Positions 33,030 through 42,180 of a stretch of DNA of 45,794 nt are shown here, piece by piece; position 1 is the stretch's first letter, and each line of letters opens with the position of its first letter. The notes under the pieces were generated by a model. The model did not search any database. It was not told the origin of the DNA and was given only the letters and a program-made list of their open reading frames with translations. Both the position numbers and the translations under genes were made by a program. Source of the DNA: Acidimicrobiaceae bacterium (GTDB lineage: Bacteria; Actinomycetota; Acidimicrobiia; Acidimicrobiales; Bog-793); contig PLIM01000153.1 in assembly GCA_003139355.1 (NCBI GenBank), positions 1-45,794 of the forward strand. Reading direction: 5' to 3'.

Positions 33030-34079
33030 ATGCGCTATCGAACACTTGGAGGAACCGGCATCCGGGTCAGTGCCTACTGCCTCGGCGCCATGATGCTCGG
33101 CGAATGGGGCAACAAGGACCACGAAGACGGGGTGCGGATCGTGCACGCCGCCTTGGACGCCGGCATCAACTTTGTCGACACAGCAGACGTGTACTCCGGT
33201 GGCGAGTCCGAGGAGATCGTCGGCAAGGCCCTCAAGGGCCGGCGCGACGACGTCGTGCTCGCCACGAAGGTCCACGCCTCCATGGGCCCGGGCGAGAATC
33301 GCTCAGGCAACTCACGCCGGTGGATCCGCTACGAGGTCGAACAGAGCTTGCGGCGCCTCGGTACCGACTGGATCGACCTGTACCAGATCCACCGTCCCGA
33401 TCCCCGAACCGATATCGAGGAGACGTTGTCGGTGTTGACGGACCTGGTCCGAGAGGGCAAGGTCCGCGCCATCGGTTGCTCGACGTTCCCAGCCGAGTTG
33501 ATCGTCGAGGCCCATTGGGCCGCCGAGCGGCGGGGGTTCGAGCGCTTCCGATGCGAGCAGCCCCCGTACTCATTGTTCGCCCGCGGGATCGAGGCAGGAG
33601 TGCTCCCGGTCTGCGAACGCTACGACATGGGCGTCATCGCCTGGAGCCCGCTCGCGGGCGGTTGGCTGACCGGCAAGTACCGGCACGGCAAAGAGATCGA
33701 CATGACCTCCGGACGGGCGTCGCGAATCCCGCAGCGCTTCGATCCGAGCCTGCCGGCGAACCGGCACAAGCTCGACCTCGTCGACCAGTTCGAGGCCGTG
33801 GCCGCCGACGCCGGGATGCCGCTCAGGCACCTCGCCCTTGCCTTTGTCGTGTCCCACCCGGCTGTGACCGCCGCGATCATCGGGCCGAGGACGATGGACC
33901 AGCTGCAGGACCTGCTCTCGGGTTCCGGAGTTGCTTTGGACGACGCCACGCTCGACCGGCTGGACGAGATCGTCCCACCGGGGGTCACCATGAATCCCGC
34001 CGACGCCGGCTGGCAGGGCGAATCGCTCACTGAAGCTTGGCGGCGGCGGCGGCCACCGGACCGGCGCGCTGCTAGCTGA
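33030..34079 (+). CDS. Aldo/keto reductase
   Basis: A 349-residue NADPH-dependent TIM-barrel oxidoreductase. The catalytic tetrad is present: Asp and Tyr in VDTADVYSGG, Lys in LATKVH, and His in YQIHRPD. NADP-binding motifs are GVIAWSPLAGGWLTGKY and AIIGPRTMDQLQD near the end. It is closest to the YghZ/general stress subgroup; the substrate is unknown. ATG 33030 is taken. TAACGT (33017-33022) lies 7 bases upstream with no Shine-Dalgarno, so the message is probably leaderless. GTG 33021 is in frame but falls inside that -10. Confidence 0.94.
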   Translation: MRYRTLGGTGIRVSAYCLGAMMLGEWGNKDHEDGVRIVHAALDAGINFVDTADVYSGGESEEIVGKALKGRRDDVVLATKVHASMGPGENRSGNSRRWIRYEVEQSLRRLGTDWIDLYQIHRPDPRTDIEETLSVLTDLVREGKVRAIGCSTFPAELIVEAHWAAERRGFERFRCEQPPYSLFARGIEAGVLPVCERYDMGVIAWSPLAGGWLTGKYRHGKEIDMTSGRASRIPQRFDPSLPANRHKLDLVDQFEAVAADAGMPLRHLALAFVVSHPAVTAAIIGPRTMDQLQDLLSGSGVALDDATLDRLDEIVPPGVTMNPADAGWQGESLTEAWRRRRPPDRRAAS

Positions 34080-34081
34080 GG

Positions 34082-34504
34082 TCATTCCCAGCGGGGTACG
34101 TAGCCTCCGCGGCCCATGGCGGCGCTCTCGAAAGGATTCACCGACTCGTCCACGTCGCCTCTGACCTCGGTGACCCAGGCCAAGCGCTCCTTCAGGAGAC
34201 GCTCGACGCCTCCCTGCAGCGTCACCGCAGAGATGGCGCACGACCCACAGGCGCCCTGGAGCTGCACCTCGACTACGCCTGTGTCGTAGTCGACATCGAC
34301 GACGGCGATGTCGCCACCGTCGGCCTGGACTGCGGGGCGCATCAGCTCGAGGAGGCCATCGAGCGCCGCCTTGCGGTGATCGCGCTCGGCATCGTCGATC
34401 ACGGCGCCATGAGACCTCGCGGAGATTCCCACATCGACCGCGACCGGGGCCGCTGAGCTGGCAGAAGCAGCCGGAGTCACCGGCCTCGCGGCATCGTCGT
34501 GCAC
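34082..34504 (-). CDS. NifU C-terminal-domain (Nfu-type) iron-sulfur scaffold protein
   Basis: A 140-residue protein with an Ala/Ser/Pro-rich N-terminal 45 residues and a C-terminal NifU domain: LLELMRPAVQADGGDIAVVD, then the cluster-binding GACGSCAISAVTLQGGVERL with CxxC. Nfu proteins carry 4Fe-4S clusters to client enzymes. GTG 34504 is chosen with confidence because a full Shine-Dalgarno AAAGGAGGT lies 7 bases upstream, one of the strongest in the window. A TATCAT -10 at 34555-34560 (minus strand) would give a leader of about 45 bases. It converges on the aldo/keto reductase with a 2-base gap. Confidence 0.9.
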   Translation of the reverse strand: MHDDAARPVTPAASASSAAPVAVDVGISARSHGAVIDDAERDHRKAALDGLLELMRPAVQADGGDIAVVDVDYDTGVVEVQLQGACGSCAISAVTLQGGVERLLKERLAWVTEVRGDVDESVNPFESAAMGRGGYVPRWE

Positions 34505-34580
34505 CGACCGACCTCCTTTCGCTTGCGCTGTTCGGGCCCGCTCAGCCCACTTCGATGATAGGAGGACGTAGGCTTCGGTC

Positions 34581-35423
34581 ATGCAGCTCGTCATGCTTGC
34601 AGCCGGTCACGGTCGCCGTTTCGGGGGCCTGAAACAGCTCGCCCCTGTTGGGCCGGGAGGCGAGGCGCTCATGGACTTCACGGCCCGCGACGCCCTCGCC
34701 GCGGGCTTCGACGGTGTCATCCTCGTCGTGCGGGAGGAGATCCAGGACGAGCTGCTCGACCACATAGGGTCCTTTTGGCCGGCGGACCTCCCAGTCGAAC
34801 CGGTCATCCAGGGAGCAATCGCCGGAACCGCTCAGGCCGTGGAGTCGGCCCGACCGTTCATCGACGGACCGTTCGGCGTCGCCAACGCCGACGATCTCTA
34901 CGGCGCGCCGGCGATCGTGACTCTCGCAGATCAGCTCCGCCGCCCCACCCAGGGTGAGCACGTGCTCGTCGGCTACCGCCTCAAGGACACGGTCATCACC
35001 GACGACCCGGTCACCAGAGGGATCTGCGAAACCGGCGACGACGCGTTGCTCAGCCGCATCATCGAGCAGCAGGTGCGGCGCCTTCCTGACGGAACCTTCG
35101 AGGGATCTCCCATCACCGGGTCGAACACCGGACACCTGCCGCGTCTGAGCGGGGAGGAACAGGTGAGCATGAACCTGTGGGGTTTTGCGGAGTCGATGCT
35201 CGACGAGATCGACGACGCGCTCGATGGTTTCGAGCCCGCAAGCGCCCCTCACGACGAAGGCAAGCCGCCCGAGCTCCTCCTGCCCGACGTCGTCGGCCGG
35301 GTCGTGTCCGAAGGACGAGCGCGTATCCGAGTGGTCCCGTCGCACAGCCGTTGCATCGGGCTCACCCATCCCGGCGATGTGCCGCTCGTCCGCTCGCTCG
35401 TCGCCGAGGAGCTGGCCGGCTGA
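34581..35423 (+). CDS. Nucleotidyltransferase family protein (NTP_transferase)
   Basis: A 280-residue nucleotidyltransferase. The N-terminus VMLAAGHGRRFGGLKQLAPV is the NTP-binding signature of sugar-nucleotide and related transferases, and GVANADDLYG supplies the metal-binding Asp. The family includes GlmU/RmlA-like pyrophosphorylases; which sugar or alcohol phosphate is used cannot be told. ATG 34581 lies 6 bases after TAGGCT (34569-34574), so translation may be leaderless. An AGGAGG at 34560-34566 is too far upstream to be ideal. Confidence 0.88.
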   Translation: MQLVMLAAGHGRRFGGLKQLAPVGPGGEALMDFTARDALAAGFDGVILVVREEIQDELLDHIGSFWPADLPVEPVIQGAIAGTAQAVESARPFIDGPFGVANADDLYGAPAIVTLADQLRRPTQGEHVLVGYRLKDTVITDDPVTRGICETGDDALLSRIIEQQVRRLPDGTFEGSPITGSNTGHLPRLSGEEQVSMNLWGFAESMLDEIDDALDGFEPASAPHDEGKPPELLLPDVVGRVVSEGRARIRVVPSHSRCIGLTHPGDVPLVRSLVAEELAG

Positions 35424-35431
35424 GGCGTTCG

Positions 35432-36334
35432 ATGACGCGTTCGCGTCGGCTGGTGCTGGCTCTCGTCATCGACCTGGCCCTGGTGGCCGGCGAAGCCACC
35501 GGCGCGGTGTTCGCCCATTCGACTGGCCTGTTGGCAACCGCCGGGCACGACCTGGCCGACGCCGCGGCGCTCGGGCTCGCCCTCGTCGCCACCCGGCTCG
35601 CGCTCAGGCCTGCGACGGCTGCAAGATCCTTCGGGTACCACCGGGCCACGATCCTCGCTGCCCTCGCGAACGCGACGGCGATCGTGGTCGTGGCCCTTGG
35701 CGTGGTCGCGCTTGGTGCGTATCGACTCGCCCACCCAGCACACGTGCAAGGCACGCTCGTGGTGATCGTCGCGGCAGGCGGACTGCTGGGCAACGCGGGC
35801 GCTGCGCTGCTGCTCCGCGAACACATCAAAGACCTCAACTTCCGGGCAGTGGCCCTGCACTTCACCGGGGACGCAGCCGCTGCGCTCGGGGTGATCGTGG
35901 CGGGGACGGTCATCCTCGCGACGGGACGTTTCGAGGCGATCGACCCGACTGTGGCGCTCCTCATCACGCTGCTCATCGGTGCCGAGGCCTGGCGGCTCGT
36001 ACGCGCGAGCCTGGACATCCTGCTCGAGTCGACCCCGCCCGACCTGGACGTCGCCGCGCTCGCTTCGGCTATCTCCGCCGCCGAAGGAGTCACCGCGGTC
36101 CACGATCTTCACTGCTGGAGCCTGTCGAGCGATGTCAGGGCGCTCTCGGCCCACCTCGTGCTCGACGGGCACCCGAGTTTGGAGGAGGCCCAGGTCGTCG
36201 GGGAGCGGGTGAAGACCTCGGTCGCCAGACGCTTCCATGTCGCGCACACGACCCTGGAGATGGAATGCGAGCCCTGTGCGGAGGACGTCGCTGAAGCTTG
36301 CGCGGTCGACCCCGTCTACCGCGCCGTCCAATAG
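35432..36334 (+). CDS. Cation diffusion facilitator (CDF) family metal exporter
   Basis: A 300-residue protein with six helices. Metal-site helices are HSTGLLATAGHDLADAAALG (HxxxD) and NFRAVALHFTGDAAAALGVI (HxxxD), the pattern of Zn2+-exporting CDFs. A C-terminal cytosolic domain follows with VTAVHDLHCWSLSSDVRALS and a final EMECEPC. It should export zinc or a similar ion in exchange for protons. ATG 35432 is preferred, 8 bases after the nucleotidyltransferase stop with GAGGCG upstream, so the two are probably cotranscribed. Confidence 0.93.
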   Translation: MTRSRRLVLALVIDLALVAGEATGAVFAHSTGLLATAGHDLADAAALGLALVATRLALRPATAARSFGYHRATILAALANATAIVVVALGVVALGAYRLAHPAHVQGTLVVIVAAGGLLGNAGAALLLREHIKDLNFRAVALHFTGDAAAALGVIVAGTVILATGRFEAIDPTVALLITLLIGAEAWRLVRASLDILLESTPPDLDVAALASAISAAEGVTAVHDLHCWSLSSDVRALSAHLVLDGHPSLEEAQVVGERVKTSVARRFHVAHTTLEMECEPCAEDVAEACAVDPVYRAVQ

Positions 36335-36398
36335 GAGCCACCATTCTCGAGACGACGCCTGGGCTCCCGATGCCCGTCGGCCGATAGCGTTCGGGCCG

Positions 36399-37139
36399 AT
36401 GTGTGGTCGTTTCGTTGCGAGCCGCCCCGTTGAGGAGATCGCCCGGCTGCTCGAGGTGGACGAGGTGGAGGTCCCCTCCGAGCTCGTGGCTCCACGTTGG
36501 AACGTCGCCCCGCAGGCGATGGTGCTCGCGGTGACCGAGCCGGCCCACGACCCCGGGCTTCGGCGCCTCTCGGCGTTTCGTTGGGGTCTGGTCCCATGGT
36601 GGGCGAAGGATTCCTCGATCGGCGCGCGCGCTTTCAACGCGAAATCCGAGACCGTCCGGGACAAGCCGATGTTCCGCAGCGCGATCGACAAGCAACGCTG
36701 CATCATTCCAGCCGACGCCTTCTACGAGTGGGCCCCAGCGGCTCGGGGCGACCCGATCCGCCGGAAGCGGCCCTGGTGCTTCAGGGCTTCGGGCTCAGGG
36801 CTGCTCCTCTTCGGTGGCCTCTGGGAGCAGTGGCGACCGCGGGAGGCTCAATCGGCGACGCCGCTTCTCACCTGCACCATCCTAACCACCGACGCGAACG
36901 AGCTCGTCGCCCAAGTCCACGATCGCATGCCGGTGCTGATAGCCGAAGAAGACCTCGAGGAGTGGCTGTCTCCCGAGCCGCTTGCAGCTGGAGAGCTCGC
37001 CCGGCTGATCCGTCCCGCTCCATCCGAGGCACTCGAGACGTTCCGGGTGTCTACCAGGCTCAACGATGCGCGAGAGGAAGGGCCCGATCTCGGCAAACCC
37101 ATCGCAGCCGAACAGCCCGGTGACGCTCAGCTGTTCTGA
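36399..37139 (+). CDS. SRAP-domain protein (YedK/HMCES-like)
   Basis: A 246-residue SRAP protein. The mature N-terminus MCGRFV exposes Cys2, which forms a thiazolidine crosslink with abasic sites in single-stranded DNA. Other conserved parts are APRWNVAPQAMVL, FNAKSETV, RCIIPADAFYEW and the His in VHDRMPVLI. It protects stalled replication forks. ATG 36399 is certain because Cys must follow Met. TAGCGT (36385-36390) lies 8 bases upstream and no Shine-Dalgarno is seen. It stands alone and converges on dxs. Confidence 0.96.
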   Translation: MCGRFVASRPVEEIARLLEVDEVEVPSELVAPRWNVAPQAMVLAVTEPAHDPGLRRLSAFRWGLVPWWAKDSSIGARAFNAKSETVRDKPMFRSAIDKQRCIIPADAFYEWAPAARGDPIRRKRPWCFRASGSGLLLFGGLWEQWRPREAQSATPLLTCTILTTDANELVAQVHDRMPVLIAEEDLEEWLSPEPLAAGELARLIRPAPSEALETFRVSTRLNDAREEGPDLGKPIAAEQPGDAQLF

Positions 37140-37198
37140 CCAGCCCGCCGTCGCAACCGGCAGTCCTCATGCTCAGGGCGCTCGAACAGCTCGAGCCG

Positions 37199-39229
37199 TC
37201 AGCCCCGCTCGAGCTGTTCGGCCTGTTGCGTCCGCTCGATCTTCCGGCGCCTTGCGAGCGCCCTACGTGTAACCTCCGCGATTCCAGCTCCATCAAGCCC
37301 GAGTCGGGAAAGGATCACATCGGGCTTGGCGTGGCGCACGAACGCCGTCGGGACACCGAGCACAACTTGGCGCGGCCCGGAAAGTCCGCTGGCTTCCGCG
37401 AGGCGATCAGCCTCGCCAACCAGGTACGAGCCGGCACCACCATGCGCGAGCCCATCCTCGGCCGTGACCACGAGCCTTGAGCGCGCTATCGCCTCCAGCA
37501 GCTCGGGGTCGGCGGGGCGGACGACCCGGGCGTCGAAGACATCCGTTTCTATGCCGTCGCTGAAAAGCCCCTCCGCCGCTTCGAGCACTGCACGGGTCAT
37601 CTTGCCGATGCCGACGAGGACAACTTCGCCAGTCCCCTTTCGGAGCCTGCGCGCCCTGAGACCGGTCCCCGGCTTGGCGAGCGGGCCCGGCGACGGCGTC
37701 TTCGGGAACCGGATCAAGGAGGGACCGTCCAACTTGAGCGCCTCGGCGAGCATCGGGGCGACCTCGTCGGTGTCGGCGGGGCAGAAGATCGCGCAGCCGG
37801 GTACTTGCAGCGCTTGGACGAGGTCGTAGACACCGTTGTGGCTCGGCCCGTCATCTCCGGTGATCCCCGCCCGTCCGGCGCATATCACGACCGGCAGGTT
37901 GTGAAGGCCGATGTCGAGGTTCCACTGGTCCACCGCCCGGGCGAGGAAAGTCGAGTAGATCGCTACTACCGGCCGCAAACCGCCCATCGCCATCCCCGCC
38001 GCCGCAGTGAGCGCGTGCTGCTCGGCGATGCCGACGTCCATGAAGCGCTCCGGGTAGCGATCCTGGAACGCCAGAAGCCCCGTCGGGCCGGGCATGGCGG
38101 CGGTGATCGCAACTATGCGCTCGTCGGCGGCCGCAGCCTCGACCAGCGCTTTCGAAAACGTCTCGGTGTAGCTCTCCCCGGCATCAAGGGGGCCGGGCAG
38201 CCCGTCGTCGTCGGTCGACCCACGCACGGAGGACGCGCCAACCTGTTGGGACCCCGGGCGTGTCGAGGCGCGTCCGCCGGAACGGCTCGCCAGTGCTGGC
38301 GGCCCTGGAGCCTTCAGATCGTGAAGGCAGGCGATTTCGTCGGCCTCTGCAGGCGCGTAGCCCTTCCCCTTGGTGGTGACGACATGGAGGACAATGGGGC
38401 CTTGCCAGCTCGAAGCCCGGCGGATGGCCTGCTCGAGAGCACCGACGGTGTGCCCGTCGATTGGTCCCGTGTAGCGAATTCCGAGCGTCTCGAAGAACAT
38501 GCGCGGCTCGACGACCTCGCGGACAGCCGCACTGAGTCCATGGAACGAGGTGAACGCGAGCGACGAGACGCCGGTCGGAAGTTCCTCGACCACCTGGCGC
38601 ACCCGCTCACGGAGCTGCAAGTAGCGCGGGTCGAGCCGTAGATGGGTCAGCGAGACCGACAGCCTCGAAACCGTCGGTGCGTAGCTTCGGCCGTTGTCGT
38701 TCAGCACGATCAGCACCCTGGTGCCCGAATGGCCGAGGTTGTTGAGCGCCTCATAGGCCATTCCGCCCGTGAGAGCGCCGTCGCCGACCACCGCCACGAC
38801 GTGACGACCTCCGCGTGCGGGGTCGCCCCTGCCCTCGAGACGAAGGGCCGTGGCGATACCGTGCGCGTAGCTGAGCGCTGTCGAGGCATGGGAGTCCTCG
38901 ACCCAGTCATGGGGTGACTCCATCCTCGACGGGTAACCCGAGAGCCCATCTTCTTGCTTGAGGCGGGCGAACCCTTCACGGCGACCGGTCACGATCTTGT
39001 GGACGTAGGCCTGGTGCCCGGTGTCGAACAGGAGAATGTCCTCGGGGGAGTTGAAGACACGGTGCAAGGCAAGCGTGAGCTCGACGACACCGAGATTCGA
39101 ACCGAGGTGCCCACCGGTGCGCGACACGGCCTCCACGATGAAGTTACGGATCTCCTCCGCGAGCTGGTCGCACTCTGCAAGTGAGAGGGCCTTGAGATCG
39201 GAAGGTGAATTTATGGATTCGAGGATCAT
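37199..39229 (-). CDS. dxs: 1-deoxy-D-xylulose-5-phosphate synthase
   Basis: DXS condenses pyruvate and glyceraldehyde-3-phosphate with thiamine diphosphate, the first step of the MEP pathway. The 676-residue protein shows GGHLGSNLGVVELTLALH, the ThDP/Mg motif VVGDGALTGGMAYEALNNLG, and in the second domain FMDVGIAEQHALTAAAGMAM with the catalytic Glu. Length is slightly longer than usual because of a low-complexity linker between the domains. ATG 39229 is the start. It is preceded by a 135-base spacer with a long inverted repeat, which separates it from murL on the same strand. Confidence 0.97.
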   Translation of the reverse strand: MILESINSPSDLKALSLAECDQLAEEIRNFIVEAVSRTGGHLGSNLGVVELTLALHRVFNSPEDILLFDTGHQAYVHKIVTGRREGFARLKQEDGLSGYPSRMESPHDWVEDSHASTALSYAHGIATALRLEGRGDPARGGRHVVAVVGDGALTGGMAYEALNNLGHSGTRVLIVLNDNGRSYAPTVSRLSVSLTHLRLDPRYLQLRERVRQVVEELPTGVSSLAFTSFHGLSAAVREVVEPRMFFETLGIRYTGPIDGHTVGALEQAIRRASSWQGPIVLHVVTTKGKGYAPAEADEIACLHDLKAPGPPALASRSGGRASTRPGSQQVGASSVRGSTDDDGLPGPLDAGESYTETFSKALVEAAAADERIVAITAAMPGPTGLLAFQDRYPERFMDVGIAEQHALTAAAGMAMGGLRPVVAIYSTFLARAVDQWNLDIGLHNLPVVICAGRAGITGDDGPSHNGVYDLVQALQVPGCAIFCPADTDEVAPMLAEALKLDGPSLIRFPKTPSPGPLAKPGTGLRARRLRKGTGEVVLVGIGKMTRAVLEAAEGLFSDGIETDVFDARVVRPADPELLEAIARSRLVVTAEDGLAHGGAGSYLVGEADRLAEASGLSGPRQVVLGVPTAFVRHAKPDVILSRLGLDGAGIAEVTRRALARRRKIERTQQAEQLERG

Positions 39230-39251
39230 GACCGTGTACCGGGTTTCAGGC

Positions 39252-39297
39252 TAGCGGACCGGCACAGTGCAAAGCTGACCACCCGGTCGGTCCGCTA
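39252..39297 (-). repeat. 10-bp inverted repeat between murL and dxs
   Basis: TAGCGGACCG (39252-39261) and CGGTCCGCTA (39288-39297) are perfect complements separated by 26 bases. They could form a stem that ends murD2-murL transcription or regulates dxs. There is no T-run. Confidence 0.4.
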
Positions 39298-39364
39298 TAC
39301 GCGACGCGGCAGCCAGCGGTCCGGTAGCGGCATTCGGCTCTGCGGCGCCAGCCCCGCCGGCGGC

Positions 39365-40789
39365 TCATGGCTCCGGCCTGCGATCGCGTGTGAGCAACTG
39401 CGCGATGAGCTGCGAGACGCGCTCGCGAGTGACCGATGCGCTCTCGACCACCGGTACGCCGAGCTCGAGATCGAGGGCGACATCGCCACGGCTGCGCTCG
39501 AGCTCCGGCTGGAGCGCCACCACTACGGAAGCGTCGCGCCACTTCGGATTCTCGAGCACGAGCAAGAAAGCAAGCAGCGACTCGCGCTGCTCGCCGACGC
39601 ACTCATAGGGCTTGCGCCCCGCGGCGAACAGGTCCCGGAATCCCTCGACTTGCTCGAGGTCATCGAGGAGGTTGTGACCGAAGATGGCCGCGAGGCGATC
39701 GGGCTCGAGAAACGGGGCCAGCACGAGGAACACGAAGCGGCACTTCGGGCACCGGCCGCACCAGGCGTCGAAACGAGTGCCGGAGCGATACGCCTGATTG
39801 CAGCTTCGAAAGCCGGCGTGGTAGGCGTGCAGGTCCGCGAACCACCTTGCGATCTCGAGCTCACCGCACGAGCGCAGTGGTGAGCAGTACTCGATCGAGC
39901 GGGAGACCGATTCTCGGACCACCGACCGCAATCCGAGCTCGCACTCGGTGCTCTTGCTCCACTGGTGGTTGACCACCACGTCCCCGATAAGAGCGGTGGC
40001 TTCGTCTGCCGAGCGTTCCAGCGCCATGAGTGTGGTGTCGTAGCCGTAGACGTACCCCGCTGCCACGGCGATGAGCGACACGATCGCGGTGATCGGCACG
40101 TGACCGTTGAGCGCCCCGGCCGAGTTGAGCTCGAGCAACCGGGGCGAGACGGTCCGTGATATCGAGGCGAGTGGCAGGCCCGCGACATCCGCGGTGCGTT
40201 GCATGGCGGGACGAGGGTTGACAGCGACCAGCCAGATCGGAAGCCCTGCTGGTCGACTCGCGGCCTTCAGGGCCTCCACCAGCACAATCGAGTCCTTTCC
40301 ACCGCCGATCGGCACGGCGATCCCCACCCCAGGGACGTCGTGACCGTGTCCTGTAGAAGTCGCGGCCACAGGGCGCTGGCCGAAAGCCACGGCCCCGGCC
40401 ACTGATTCGGGTTCGGGTCCCACTTCCACCTCGAGCTGAAGTGGCACCTGTAGTCGGTTGGCCACCGCGAACTCGCGCAGGCCCTTGTCGTACAAGTCGT
40501 GGACAAGCCCTGCCTCCGCGCGGCTGAGCGGTCCGGACTCGATGATGATCCTTCCCGGTACCGCCGCCTTGTAGTAGCTGACGCCGGCCGCGAGATGCAC
40601 GAGCCGCAGCGCGCTCTCGATGCCGGGTCCCGCACGCGACCCGAGCGGAGGCCCGCCGAACTCGACGATCTCCTGAAAGCTGTGGGTGTCGTCGAAGGCG
40701 TAGTCGAAACGGGCGATGTTGCGTGCAGCATCGAAGTCGAAGCCGACGACCCTGAACGTCTCGACACTCGCCAACTCGGGCTCCGTCAC
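39365..40789 (-). CDS. murL: UDP-N-acetyl-alpha-D-muramoyl-L-alanyl-L-glutamate epimerase
   Basis: MurL inverts the terminal L-Glu of UDP-MurNAc-L-Ala-L-Glu to D-Glu, using ATP, in the alternative peptidoglycan route described in Xanthomonas. The 474-residue protein has a PP-loop-like nucleotide site IAVPIGGGKDSIVLVEALKA (about 156-175) and a cysteine cluster CGRCPKCRFVFLVLAPF later on. The decisive evidence is context: its start overlaps the stop of a MurD-like ligase by 4 bases, the murD2-murL pair. This implies L-Glu is added first and epimerised on the nucleotide, so MurI may be dispensable or absent. Confidence 0.85.
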   Translation of the reverse strand: MTEPELASVETFRVVGFDFDAARNIARFDYAFDDTHSFQEIVEFGGPPLGSRAGPGIESALRLVHLAAGVSYYKAAVPGRIIIESGPLSRAEAGLVHDLYDKGLREFAVANRLQVPLQLEVEVGPEPESVAGAVAFGQRPVAATSTGHGHDVPGVGIAVPIGGGKDSIVLVEALKAASRPAGLPIWLVAVNPRPAMQRTADVAGLPLASISRTVSPRLLELNSAGALNGHVPITAIVSLIAVAAGYVYGYDTTLMALERSADEATALIGDVVVNHQWSKSTECELGLRSVVRESVSRSIEYCSPLRSCGELEIARWFADLHAYHAGFRSCNQAYRSGTRFDAWCGRCPKCRFVFLVLAPFLEPDRLAAIFGHNLLDDLEQVEGFRDLFAAGRKPYECVGEQRESLLAFLLVLENPKWRDASVVVALQPELERSRGDVALDLELGVPVVESASVTRERVSQLIAQLLTRDRRPEP

Positions 40790-42180
40790 GATGTCCCCCT
40801 TCGACCCCGGTGGCCTTCTTCGACGCCGGCGGCCTGCCGGAAGCGCCGGCCGCGATCGAGGTAGGACCCTTCGTCATGGGGAGTCGGCGCCGCCGGTGAG
40901 AACAGCACCACCGCCACGCCTGGACGAGACGACGCGAGTTCGACAGCGACTTCGAGAGACGGCGCCGGCTGCCGTTGAACGCTGCTCGAGATGTCGTCGA
41001 GCGCCGCTGCAACCGAGGCACCGGCGCCCCCGATCCAGAAGACGACCGGCTGCGGCAAGCTTGAGTCGATCGCCCGGGCGAGCGGAATGTAGTCGACGCC
41101 ACGGTCGTGTCCGCCGACGATCAAAGACACCTGTCTTCCGGCAAAGACACGAAGTGCGACGACCGTCCCCTCCGGGTTGCTCGCGAGCGCGTCGTCGATG
41201 TAGCTGACGCCGTCGATGTCCCCGATCGGCTCGAGCCTTGATCGGGGTGCTGTGACCGCGGAGAGCTCGTGTTCCAGCCGCTTCTGATCGGGCGGCTCAC
41301 CGGTGATCAGGAGAGCAGCCGTGACGGCGCCGCAGGCGTTGAGGAGGTTGTGCTCCCCCAACAGTTGAAACCCCCCGAGGTCGAGGGGGCCGAGATCGGG
41401 CACGACGACCTTGGCCCCTTCGAGACGCACCGGACCACCCTTGCCGTAGAGGACCCTGCCGGCCAGCTGTGAGCTCCGGGCAACGGCCTCGTCGCAGCGT
41501 CCGTTGACGGCGACGGGAACCTCGTCGCGATGGGAGAACAGGCGGAGCTTGTCCTCGTAGTAATTCGTGAGGTTCCGGTGCCAGTCGAGGTGGTCCGGTG
41601 CCAGCAACGTCAGGACGCCGACCGAGGGCGACGTCGTCACGTCCGCAGTCTGGAAGCTCGAGAGCTCGACGACAAACACATCATGGGCGTCGTCGTCGTA
41701 CAGCTCGGTCAAGGGACGGCCGATATTGCCGGCAAGCGCGACGTCGAGCCCATAGGCACCGAGGGCAGCCGCCGTGAGCATCGCGGTGGTCGTCTTGCCC
41801 TTGGATCCGGTCACGGCCACGATTCGCCGGTCCTGGAAGTCCTCCATGAACAGCGCCGCCGGAGTCGTCACCACCGCACCGAGCCGGGCCGCCTCGGCAA
41901 GGCGCTCGTCGTATCGCGAGACTCCGGGCGAGCGGACGACGAAGTCGAAACTGCGATCTTCGAGGACCGATGGCGACTGCACATCGAGCTCGGCCAGCTC
42001 CGCCTTGATCGCCTGCCGAGGACCCTCAGGGGCGGTGAGGTCCCCCACGACATCGTCGACGACGACAAGCTCCGCGCATGTCGGGCCGACGCGCCGGGCG
42101 AAGGACCGACCTTCAATGCCTGCCCCGAACACCACGACCCGCTTGCCAGCGAGCGCCGCGACACCTCCGATCAGCGGCAC
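40786..42180 (-). CDS. murD2: UDP-N-acetylmuramoyl-L-alanine--L-glutamate ligase (MurD2)
   Basis: A 464-residue Mur ligase. It has an N-terminal Rossmann domain (RVVVFGAGIEGRSFARRVGP), the ATP loop AVTGSKGKTTTAMLTAAALG, LAGNIGRPLTEL, the ELSSFQT motif and LLAPDHLDWH. The C-terminal domain has YIDDALASNPEGTVVAL and GGHDRGVDY. It belongs to the MurD family; the L-Glu specificity is inferred from coupling with murL. GTG 42195 opens the frame, but GTG 42180 lies 6 bases after TACCAT, an ideal leaderless -10, and gives a normal N-terminus, so it is used here. murC, murE and murF are not in the window. Confidence 0.88.
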   Translation of the reverse strand: MPLIGGVAALAGKRVVVFGAGIEGRSFARRVGPTCAELVVVDDVVGDLTAPEGPRQAIKAELAELDVQSPSVLEDRSFDFVVRSPGVSRYDERLAEAARLGAVVTTPAALFMEDFQDRRIVAVTGSKGKTTTAMLTAAALGAYGLDVALAGNIGRPLTELYDDDAHDVFVVELSSFQTADVTTSPSVGVLTLLAPDHLDWHRNLTNYYEDKLRLFSHRDEVPVAVNGRCDEAVARSSQLAGRVLYGKGGPVRLEGAKVVVPDLGPLDLGGFQLLGEHNLLNACGAVTAALLITGEPPDQKRLEHELSAVTAPRSRLEPIGDIDGVSYIDDALASNPEGTVVALRVFAGRQVSLIVGGHDRGVDYIPLARAIDSSLPQPVVFWIGGAGASVAAALDDISSSVQRQPAPSLEVAVELASSRPGVAVVLFSPAAPTPHDEGSYLDRGRRFRQAAGVEEGHRGRRGTS

